DNA of 34,883 nucleotides, from assembly GCA_934122215.1 (NCBI GenBank), contig CAKOWF010000007.1, positions 1-34,883 of the forward strand, read 5' to 3'. This stretch comes from an uncultured Bacilli bacterium (GTDB lineage Bacteria > Bacillota_I > Bacilli_A > RF39 > UBA660). Position 1 is the stretch's first letter, and every line of letters begins with the position of its first letter. The position numbers and the translations under genes are program-made. Shown piece after piece: positions 1 to 5,337 of the stretch. A model generated the notes under the pieces. The model worked only from the letters and a program-made list of their open reading frames with translations. It was not told the DNA's origin and ran no database searches.

Positions 1-74
1 CGGTATTGATGTAATTGGTAGCATAAGTGCCTTCCAAGCATTTTGTATCAGTTCAAATCTGATATACCGGTCCA
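1..74 (+). tRNA. Phage tRNA-Gly (anticodon TCC), 5' base outside window
   Basis: The window starts at the second base of the gene: the 3' acceptor strand ATACCGG needs CCGGTAT and only CGGTAT is present. Anticodon stem AGTGC/GCATT holds the loop CTTCCAA, giving TCC. The T arm is ATCAG-TTCAAAT-CTGAT, the discriminator is T71, and CCA is encoded at 72-74. It is the first of three tRNA genes separated by 3-nt spacers, directly upstream of phage head genes. Confidence 0.88.
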
Positions 75-77
75 TAT

Positions 78-154
78 TGGGAAGTAATTCAATTTGGTAG
101 AAGCCTTGATTTGGATTCAAGAGGTTGCAGGTTCGAATCCTGTCTTCCCAACCA
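78..154 (+). tRNA. Phage tRNA-Pro (anticodon TGG)
   Basis: Acceptor TGGGAAG (78-84) pairs with CTTCCCA (144-150); discriminator A151 and encoded CCA 152-154. Anticodon stem CTTGA/TCAAG with loop TTTGGAT gives TGG. The T arm GCAGG-TTCGAAT-CCTGT is canonical. The D stem is weak (ATTC/GAAG, with an A-G mismatch at the outer pair), a degeneration common in phage-borne tRNAs. Only 3 nt separate it from each neighbour, so the three are probably cut from one transcript. Confidence 0.9.
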
Positions 155-157
155 TTT

Positions 158-248
158 GTACATTTACTCAAGTTGGTGAAGAGGAGAGTTTGCTAAACTC
201 TTAGAACATTTATGTGTTGCAGAGGTTCGAGTCCTCTAATGTACGCCA
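158..248 (+). tRNA. Phage tRNA-Ser (anticodon GCT)
   Basis: Acceptor GTACATT (158-164) pairs with AATGTAC (238-244); discriminator G245, CCA 246-248. Anticodon stem AGAGT/ACTCT with loop TTGCTAA gives GCT. It has the long variable arm of a class II tRNA and T arm AGAGG-TTCGAGT-CCTCT. It reads the same codons (AGT/AGC) as the host tRNA-Ser at the right prophage border but differs from it through most of its length, so it is not a copy of that gene. Confidence 0.9.
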
Positions 249-257
249 TTAATATAC

Positions 258-370
258 AAACTGACCTATCAGTTTATATAAATTTGCTTATTGTAGAGAG
301 CACAAATCTACAACACTCAATTGATGAGACGAGACATCCATAAAAACGTAAGAGTGGGAAAGGTATAGAA
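258..370 (+). promoter_or_regulatory. Structured leader between tRNA cluster and scaffold gene
   Basis: Three predicted helices follow the tRNA-Ser. AAACTGA-CCTA-TCAGTTT is at 258-275. TTGTAGA (291-297) pairs with TCTACAA (307-313). CACTC (314-318) pairs with GAGTG (352-356) around an inner GATG/CATC hairpin (323-338). The ribosome binding region GGGAAAGG (356-363) directly follows the last helix. No promoter is evident, so it is probably part of a long late transcript. Its function is unknown; it could shape tRNA processing or scaffold translation. Confidence 0.45.
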
Positions 371-1009
371 ATGAAAGAAGAAATCGAAAAAGTATTAAGT
401 GATGAAACACTTACAACTAATGAAGAAAGAGTTGATGCTATTGCAAAAAGCTTAGCAACATTAATGATTCCAAAAGATAAATACAATGATTTAAATACTA
501 AGTATAAAGCAGTAGAAAGTAATTATACTACTTTATCAACTGAATATGATGATTTCAAAAAATCAAAAATGACTGACGATGAAAAAAGAGAAGCAGAGTT
601 AAAACAATTAGAAGTAGATAAGAAAGCAAATGCACTTAAAACAAGTGAATTAGCAGTAAAAGGTTTATTCTTGGACAATGGGATTAAAATCACTGATGAA
701 GATACTGAATTAAAAGAAACTTTACAAAATATTATAAGTGAAGATTGCGATAAATCAGTAAAATTAGCAAATAATTTTATTACATTATTAAATAAAACAA
801 AAGAACAAACTAAAAATGAAACTACTACAAAATTGTTAAACGACACACCAAAACCAGTAGGTGGTACTAAAGGTGCTAATCCTGTGGATAAGGTGGCAGA
901 ATTACAAAAAGAACTTGAACAAGCAATAAAGGATAAGGACTTTTTGAAACAAACTGAATTAACTACTCAAATTTTCAAAGCAGAACAAGAAAAAAAGTTA
1001 AATAAGTAA
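371..1009 (+). CDS. Phage capsid scaffolding protein
   Basis: This 212-residue, highly charged, mostly helical protein has long coiled-coil-prone Lys/Glu-rich stretches (about residues 40-100 and 175-212). It sits directly before the major capsid gene, the normal place of the scaffold in siphoviruses with SU10- or gp20-type heads. No protease motif is visible, so it is probably a pure scaffold around which capsid subunits assemble. The ATG at 371 is preceded by GGGAAAGG. It is separated from the capsid gene by a 55-nt hairpin leader. Identification rests on position, size and composition rather than a diagnostic motif. Confidence 0.75.
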   Translation: MKEEIEKVLSDETLTTNEERVDAIAKSLATLMIPKDKYNDLNTKYKAVESNYTTLSTEYDDFKKSKMTDDEKREAELKQLEVDKKANALKTSELAVKGLFLDNGIKITDEDTELKETLQNIISEDCDKSVKLANNFITLLNKTKEQTKNETTTKLLNDTPKPVGGTKGANPVDKVAELQKELEQAIKDKDFLKQTELTTQIFKAEQEKKLNK

Positions 1010-1010
1010 C

Positions 1011-1057
1011 GTGTAGTACTCGTTTAGAAAAAGGGAATAGAAATTTTAAACGAGGTG
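1011..1057 (+). promoter_or_regulatory. Leader hairpin A, sequesters RBS of capsid gene
   Basis: Conserved 5' part TGTAGTACT (1012-1020). Stem CTCGTTTA (1019-1026) pairs perfectly with TAAACGAG (1047-1054). The loop carries AAGGGAA (1031-1037). The 3' arm contains the Shine-Dalgarno GAGGTG (1052-1057), 7 nt before the ATG. The same layout recurs before the major tail gene (4044-4084) and the gene at 8425. Confidence 0.6.
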
Positions 1058-1064
1058 AAGAAAA

Positions 1065-2120
1065 ATGACAGGTGCTGAAACAGTACAAAGCTTTAGTTGT
1101 CCTAACTATTCAGGTTTATTATACAACAAAGCAAACACAAAAACTCCATTTTTAAATATGATAAGTGGAAGAGTTAAATATACAAATTCAGTAGAATTCG
1201 TATGTGGACAATATTATACAAGTGAAGAAGGAGCAATACCAGAAATAAGTGAAACAGCTTCATTAACAGCTCCAACTGCAACATTTGTAACAAGAAGTCA
1301 AATGAGTAATGTTACTCAAATATTTATGGAATCAGTTGCAATTTCATATGCTAAACAATCAAATATGGCAACATTAAGTGGTGTTAACATAGCAGGTCAA
1401 ACAGCTAATCCACAAGATGAATTATCTTTCCAAGTTGCAAGAAAGATGGAAAAAATCAAAAGAAGTATTGAAAAAACATTTATTCAAGGTACTTATAATA
1501 AAGCAACAACTGACGCAACAGTTAATAAAACAAGAGGTATGGTAGCAGCAATCACTACTAATGTAATTAGTGCTGAAAGTGGCAAAGGCGATAGTAAAGT
1601 TAATGCTCCATTAGATATGTGGTTAGTTAATGATTTAGTTCAAAAAATTAGCGACAATGGTGGAGATATTTCTAACATAGTACTATTAATGAATTCAGTT
1701 AATTTATTACAATTACATGGTGATGCTATTGAAATGAAAATGCCTGTTGGAGATCCTTATATGAGTGCTTATGGAATTCAAATAAGAGATTTAATATTAC
1801 CAGTTGGAACAGTAGTTCATTTAGCAATAGGTGAATTTATACCAGCAGGAACAGTATTAGCAATTAATCCATCAGTAATAGGACCAGTTGAACAACCAGT
1901 TCCAGGCAAGGGTAACTTCTTCTTAGAAGAATTAGCAAAAACAGGAGCAGGAACTAAATATCAAATCTTTGGACAAATCGGATTAGACCACGGTCCAGAA
2001 TGGTTCCACGGAAAAATCACTGGATTAAATACAACATTTACTAAACCATCTAAAGAAGTAAAAGTTAATGTAACTAATACTACAACAAATCCAGTTAATA
2101 CAAAAGCAGTTACTGCCTAA
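1065..2120 (+). CDS. Major capsid protein, SU10 (DUF5309) type
   Basis: This 351-residue HK97-fold-type shell protein begins MTGAETVQSFS. It resembles the SU10/DUF5309 major capsid family: an N-terminal 'PNYSGLLYNKANTKTPFLNMI' style arm without a cleaved prodomain, then a long body with 'VARKMEKIKRSIEKTFIQG' (about residues 127-145), typical of the spine helix. The last 20 residues are Thr/Asn-rich and probably disordered. It follows the scaffold gene and precedes the connector genes, as expected for the head module. Translation is probably controlled by the hairpin at 1011-1057. Confidence 0.85.
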   Translation: MTGAETVQSFSCPNYSGLLYNKANTKTPFLNMISGRVKYTNSVEFVCGQYYTSEEGAIPEISETASLTAPTATFVTRSQMSNVTQIFMESVAISYAKQSNMATLSGVNIAGQTANPQDELSFQVARKMEKIKRSIEKTFIQGTYNKATTDATVNKTRGMVAAITTNVISAESGKGDSKVNAPLDMWLVNDLVQKISDNGGDISNIVLLMNSVNLLQLHGDAIEMKMPVGDPYMSAYGIQIRDLILPVGTVVHLAIGEFIPAGTVLAINPSVIGPVEQPVPGKGNFFLEELAKTGAGTKYQIFGQIGLDHGPEWFHGKITGLNTTFTKPSKEVKVNVTNTTTNPVNTKAVTA

Positions 2121-2149
2121 TATAACTTTTTAAGTAAGGAAGTGTATTT

Positions 2150-2491
2150 ATGAGTGAAGAAGAACAATTAAAGAAAATGCGACTAGAAATCTTAGGCGAT
2201 GTAGCCAATGACACAAAAGATGAAGTGTTTAAACTAAAACTAGATGATGCAGAAATTGTAGCTCTAAATACACTTTATCCTTATGATTTAACAAAAACAG
2301 CAATAGATGCTAAAAATAACAAACGATTAGCAAATTGGCAAACAAGATGTGCTATTGAACTATATAAAGCTATGGAAAGAGTTGGATATCAATCTTATAG
2401 TGAAAATGGATTGTCAGTTCAATTTTTAACATCGTTATTATCAAGTGATTTATTAGGAGAATTAGTCCCAAAGGCAGGTATTCCTAAATGA
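2150..2491 (+). CDS. Head-tail connector (gp6-like) protein
   Basis: This 113-residue, largely helical protein lies two genes upstream of the gp10-like protein. The pattern of a short acidic N terminus, an 'ALNTLYPYDLTKT' segment and 'CAIELYKAMERVGYQSYSENGLSVQF' near residues 73-98 fits the gp6-like DNA-packaging/connector family, which forms a ring under the portal. It has an RBS GGAAG before the ATG, and its stop overlaps the next gene's ATG by 4 nt, suggesting coupled translation. Function is inferred from family resemblance and position. Confidence 0.65.
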   Translation: MSEEEQLKKMRLEILGDVANDTKDEVFKLKLDDAEIVALNTLYPYDLTKTAIDAKNNKRLANWQTRCAIELYKAMERVGYQSYSENGLSVQFLTSLLSSDLLGELVPKAGIPK

Positions 2492-2868
2492 TAAGTGTGA
2501 AAGCTAATCCTAAAGATTGGGTTAAAGATGTTTATATAGCAAGTAAAGTTGGAACACAACTAGATATTGAAGGTAATGAAATTAATGTATATGAAAAGCC
2601 AAATAGTGAACCATATAAATTTAATTATCAACCAGTTAATACCGATGCCGATATTGCAGAGTTTGGAGAAAAAGCAAGCATTATGAAAAAAGCAGTTATT
2701 CCTATATCATATCAAGGCCATTTTAAAGAATTTGATGTAGCTTATCTTGATGGTGTTACACCAGAAGGAGAAGAAGAACATGGAGATAATGCTAACTATA
2801 GGTTGTTACCACCAAGAGATGGTAATTCAGTTATAATTATATATTTTGAAAAACTTACAGGAAAGTAG
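2488..2868 (+). CDS. Putative head closure/minor head protein
   Basis: This 126-residue, beta-rich protein lies between the connector and the gp10-like gene, the place of the head-closure (stopper) protein in siphoviruses. Visible features are a 'KPNSEPYKFNYQPVNTDADIAEFGE' type stretch in the first half and a C-terminal 'PPRDGNSVIIIYFEKL' beta segment. Translation is coupled to the upstream gene through a 4-nt overlap. I recognise no diagnostic motif, so the role is positional inference only. Confidence 0.5.
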   Translation: MISVKANPKDWVKDVYIASKVGTQLDIEGNEINVYEKPNSEPYKFNYQPVNTDADIAEFGEKASIMKKAVIPISYQGHFKEFDVAYLDGVTPEGEEEHGDNANYRLLPPRDGNSVIIIYFEKLTGK

Positions 2869-2876
2869 GTGTAATT

Positions 2877-3059
2877 ATGTACAAATTTACAAACGGAATA
2901 GTAGTTTTTGATGAAAAAACAAGAGATGAATTTATTAAAGCAGGTTATAGACTTATTAAAGAAGAAAAAATAGAAGAGGTCAATTTAGAAGATGAAAACA
3001 CTTCTAACGATGGAACTATCGAAGAAAAGCCTAGAGGAAGCAAAAAAGTTTCTAAATAA
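2877..3059 (+). CDS. Small phage head-tail protein of unknown function
   Basis: This 60-residue protein begins MYKFTNGIVVFDEKTRDEF. A short folded N-terminal part (about residues 1-35) is followed by an acidic then basic tail. Small genes of this kind are frequent between head-closure and gp10-like genes in Firmicutes phages, but no function is known to me. The RBS GTAGGTG lies a few nt upstream. Its last 50 bases overlap the start of the next gene in another frame, so both tails share coding DNA. Confidence 0.6.
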   Translation: MYKFTNGIVVFDEKTRDEFIKAGYRLIKEEKIEEVNLEDENTSNDGTIEEKPRGSKKVSK

Positions 3060-3501
3060 ATATCAAGAAGCCTATTCAAAAGGTATTGATAATGCTGTTA
3101 AATATGCCACAGAAATGATGTATAACAAAGTATTAGAGTATTGCTATGCAAATGGTATTTCTAATCATACAAGCCAAATACAGTGGCAATATGATGATAA
3201 TACAAAGACTGGTAGAGTATGGACTAATGATATGGTAATCATCTTTAACGAAATGGGTACAGGTATTGTAGGTTCTAATAATCCACATCCTAATCCAGAT
3301 GGACCTTTTAAATCATGGAAATATGATGTTAATGAACATGGTGAAAAAGGTTGGAAGTATCCTAAAGAAGATGGAACTTATGGTTGGACTAAAGGTTTAC
3401 CAAGTAGGCATATGTTCTATAGTGCATTTCAAGATATTAAAGATGAAATAGGAAATATAGTTGACATTGAAATAAGAAAGACAGTAGGTGATTTATATTG
3501 A
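3010..3501 (+). CDS. HK97 gp10-like minor tail/head-tail joining protein
   Basis: The protein has 163 residues from ATG 3010; an in-frame ATG at 2992 would add six. A helical N terminus (about residues 1-45) is followed by the beta core typical of gp10-like proteins: 'IIFNEMGTGIVGS' (about 78-90) and a C-terminal '(L)PSRHMFYSAFQDIKDEI' motif (about 130-147). This family acts at the head-tail interface or in tail completion. The start is uncertain: the best SD-like AGAGG lies 12 nt before 2992, and 3010 has only a weak one. It overlaps the upstream gene by 50-68 nt and the downstream gene by 4 nt. Confidence 0.75.
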   Translation: MELSKKSLEEAKKFLNKYQEAYSKGIDNAVKYATEMMYNKVLEYCYANGISNHTSQIQWQYDDNTKTGRVWTNDMVIIFNEMGTGIVGSNNPHPNPDGPFKSWKYDVNEHGEKGWKYPKEDGTYGWTKGLPSRHMFYSAFQDIKDEIGNIVDIEIRKTVGDLY

Positions 3502-3929
3502 TAGTTGAAAATATATTTGAAAACAAAATCTTTCCAGAATTAAAAAAATATGTTGAAGAAAAGTCAATATATAAACCAACAGTTACAAAAGCAATGCCAC
3601 AACAAAGCAAAGTATTTCCTATAGTACCAGTTAAATTACTTCCAGTAACTAATAAATATAATAATTTAAGTTACGGAGAAGAAACTTATACATTTGGTAT
3701 TGAAATAAATGTTTATTCAATGGTAAGTGGAAAAACATCAAAAAGAACTATTTGTAATGAAGTTACTGAACAAGTAGTTGATTATTTTAAAAACAATTAT
3801 CATGTAACCATTAAAACAGAATTAGATGCATTAAATACTGATTCTAATGTACATAGAAATATAGTTAAAATAACTGGAAAATTAGATACAAAATATGGAT
3901 TAGATAATTTAGTTATTTATCCTAATTAA
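3498..3929 (+). CDS. Putative tail terminator/completion protein
   Basis: This 143-residue protein follows the gp10-like gene and precedes the major tail gene, the standard slot for the tail terminator that caps the tail tube. It has a helical N terminus 'ENKIFPELKKYVEEKSIYKPTV', then beta strands (including 'EETYTFGIEINVYS') and a helix 'RTICNEVTEQVVDYFKNN', a pattern shared with gpU/gp17-like terminators. It starts within the end of the upstream gene (4-nt overlap). After its stop comes a long untranslated structured region. Role is inferred from position and predicted fold. Confidence 0.65.
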   Translation: MIVENIFENKIFPELKKYVEEKSIYKPTVTKAMPQQSKVFPIVPVKLLPVTNKYNNLSYGEETYTFGIEINVYSMVSGKTSKRTICNEVTEQVVDYFKNNYHVTIKTELDALNTDSNVHRNIVKITGKLDTKYGLDNLVIYPN

Positions 3930-3930
3930 A

Positions 3931-4036
3931 ATGATTGTAGGGTGTAAATTTTCTTCTTGCACCACACTTATTTTAAATAAGTCCAAGTAGGTTTATCCGA
4001 AAGTGTATATGTAGGACTGGGAGACTACACAATCAT
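3931..4036 (+). ncRNA. Unidentified structured RNA element before major tail gene
   Basis: This 106-nt region is closed by ATGATTGT (3931-3938) with ACAATCAT (4029-4036), which can be extended by AG/CT across an AC bulge. Inside are three branches: GGTGTAA/TTGCACC (3941-3947/3957-3963), ACTTATT/AATAAGT (3966-3972/3976-3982) and CC-AGT/ACTGG (3983-3988/4016-4020). It has the outline of a multi-branched junction RNA. It is part of the 163-nt gap upstream of the major tail gene and is followed by hairpin B. I match it to no known ribozyme or riboswitch. Confidence 0.45.
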
Positions 4037-4043
4037 AAATAAA

Positions 4044-4084
4044 TGTAGCACTTCAAATTGTAAGGGAAATTACAATGAGAGGTG
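4044..4084 (+). promoter_or_regulatory. Leader hairpin B, sequesters RBS of major tail gene
   Basis: TGTAGCACT is at 4044-4052. Inner stem ATTGTAA (4057-4063) pairs with TTACAAT (4070-4076) around loop GGGAAA (4064-4069). Outer stem CACTTC (4049-4054) pairs with GAGGTG (4079-4084), which is the Shine-Dalgarno of the ATG at 4093. It has the same layout as hairpins A and C. Confidence 0.6.
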
Positions 4085-4092
4085 AATAAATA

Positions 4093-4521
4093 ATGTTAGA
4101 CTTAGGTATTGAAATCAGAATAAAAGGAACTTCTGATGCAAAATTCCCAAAAGAAAAATTAGTAGCAGTTAAAGGTGCTCCAGCAACTGGACAAGCAGGT
4201 GGAACAGTTGAAACAACAACTTCAAGTGATCTAGTAAAAGTATATATTCCAGATAGACCTGATACTGGAAATATGGATTACACTTATAACTACAGTGAAG
4301 AAAACGTAACTGCTGTAAAAACAGTATGTGATAACACAGCAAAAGATATTTTAATTAAATATCCAGATGGAACAGGTGCTTTATATACAGGTATTTGTCA
4401 AACATGGAAAAATGAGGTATCAGTTGGTGGAATAATTGAATGTACATTACATACAGTTCCAAGTACACAAATTGTTGATAAGTCATCAACAGAAGTTACT
4501 GCATTGATAGCAACTGAATAA
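4093..4521 (+). CDS. Major tail (tube) protein
   Basis: This 142-residue, beta-rich, Thr/Val-rich protein forms the tail tube rings. Its place between tail terminator and tail assembly chaperones is diagnostic. The first line reads as a strand-loop pattern 'LGIEIRIKGTSDAKFPKEKL', with a conserved-looking 'PDRPDTGNMDYTYNYS' near residues 54-69 that is common in tube proteins of Firmicutes phages. Like the capsid gene it needs high expression and carries the hairpin leader. The ATG lies 8 nt after GAGGTG. Confidence 0.8.
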   Translation: MLDLGIEIRIKGTSDAKFPKEKLVAVKGAPATGQAGGTVETTTSSDLVKVYIPDRPDTGNMDYTYNYSEENVTAVKTVCDNTAKDILIKYPDGTGALYTGICQTWKNEVSVGGIIECTLHTVPSTQIVDKSSTEVTALIATE

Positions 4522-4543
4522 TTAAAGAAAGTAGGGAAAAACA

Positions 4544-4882
4544 ATGAGAAAATTAAAATTAAAAATAAATGATAAAGATTATACTTTAGAAATGACTAGA
4601 GACAGTATTAAATGGCTAGAAGCTATGGGATTTAGCATTGAAGAATTTGATAGAAAGCCAATTACATTTTATGACATAATTTGGACAAGTTTATTTCTAG
4701 CAAATCATAAAGAGGTTAATTCAAATTTAGCAATGAAATTAATGGATGCCTATCAAAAAGAAGGTAAAAATCCATCTAAAGTAGTTAAATTTGCTATTGA
4801 AGAATATCAATCTTTTATGAATGCCCTAGCCGATATAGACTCGAAGGAGAACGACGAGGAACTAGAGATAATCGAAGCATAG
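4544..4882 (+). CDS. Tail assembly chaperone, upstream frame (gpG-like)
   Basis: This 112-residue helical protein lies between the major tail protein and the tape measure. It begins MRKLKLKINDKDYTLEMTRDSIKWLEAMGF, the usual start of gpG-like chaperones in Firmicutes siphoviruses. Such proteins coat the tape measure during tail assembly and are made both alone and as a frameshifted G-GT fusion. The reading frame one base back is open from 4801 to 5337, which supports a -1 frameshift in the last 82 nt of this gene. Its final 15 codons are unusually GC-rich for this genome. Confidence 0.75.
   Translation: MRKLKLKINDKDYTLEMTRDSIKWLEAMGFSIEEFDRKPITFYDIIWTSLFLANHKEVNSNLAMKLMDAYQKEGKNPSKVVKFAIEEYQSFMNALADIDSKENDEELEIIEA
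4801..4882 (+). other. Probable programmed -1 frameshift zone of tail chaperones
   Basis: The upstream chaperone ends at 4882 and the downstream reading frame (-1 relative to it) is open from 4801. There is no canonical X XXY YYZ heptamer. The only homopolymeric slip candidate is TTTT at 4813-4816, where a P-site TTT could re-pair after a -1 slip. Downstream, 4831-4876 can form nested pairings CGAT/ATCG and CTCG/CGAG and contains an AAGGAG Shine-Dalgarno-like string at 4844-4849. Confidence 0.5.
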
Positions 4883-4944
4883 ATAACGATATAGAAGAAG
4901 AAAAAGGCAAAAAATATAAGAACTTAACAGATTGGTTTTATGAT

Positions 4945-5337
4945 TTGTTGCCTATGGCGATAACATACGGTATGTCTGTGAAAGAGTTTTGGGAAGATAG
5001 CCCTAACTTATTCTGGGCGTACCGTTTTTCTTACTTTACAAAAATAAAGACAGAACAAGAAATATTTAACAATAATGCATGGCTACAAGGAGCATATTTT
5101 CATGAAGCAGTAACAGTTGCCTTATGTAATGCTTTTAGTAAACAAAAAGTTAAATATTCTGAAAAACCATACGGCTTTGAAGAAAGGGCAGAAATTACAG
5201 AGGAACAAAAGAAAAAACAAATAGAAATGAATGTTGCGGACATGAAAGCAAGAATAGCTCAAGTAAATGCAATAAGAAAAAATAGCACTACCATAAAGGG
5301 AATAACCGAAAAGGTAGGTGAAAAAATAAATGGATAA
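4945..5337 (+). CDS. Tail assembly chaperone, downstream frame (gpGT-like)
   Basis: This is the C-terminal chaperone domain that follows the frameshift in lambda-like tail modules. The first possible start in the frame is a TTG at 4945 with no credible ribosome binding site, but the frame is open back to 4801. The T-domain hallmark 'DWFYDLLPMAITYGMSVKEFWEDSP' begins near 4930, so the domain is complete only if made as a fusion. The later segment 'MKARIAQVNAIRK' is helical. It overlaps the tape measure start by 8 nt. The expected product is a fusion of roughly 260 residues. Confidence 0.7.
   Translation: MLPMAITYGMSVKEFWEDSPNLFWAYRFSYFTKIKTEQEIFNNNAWLQGAYFHEAVTVALCNAFSKQKVKYSEKPYGFEERAEITEEQKKKQIEMNVADMKARIAQVNAIRKNSTTIKGITEKVGEKING

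Noticed and set aside
316..356. Hammerhead-ribozyme-like string TTGATGAGACGAGA before the scaffold gene
   Set aside because: The CUGAUGA box is imperfect and no GAAA box or cleavage triplet follows at the required places, so the core cannot form.
3931..3990. 19-codon ORF starting at the ATG of the structured element
   Set aside because: No ribosome binding site, and the bases are better explained by the closing helix pairing with 4029-4036.
4075..4095. Leader mini-ORFs in hairpins B (MRGE stop) and C (MVKL stop) using the GGGAA loop as an SD
   Set aside because: Hairpin A has no equivalent ATG, the peptides are unrelated, and simple RBS sequestration explains the conserved parts better.
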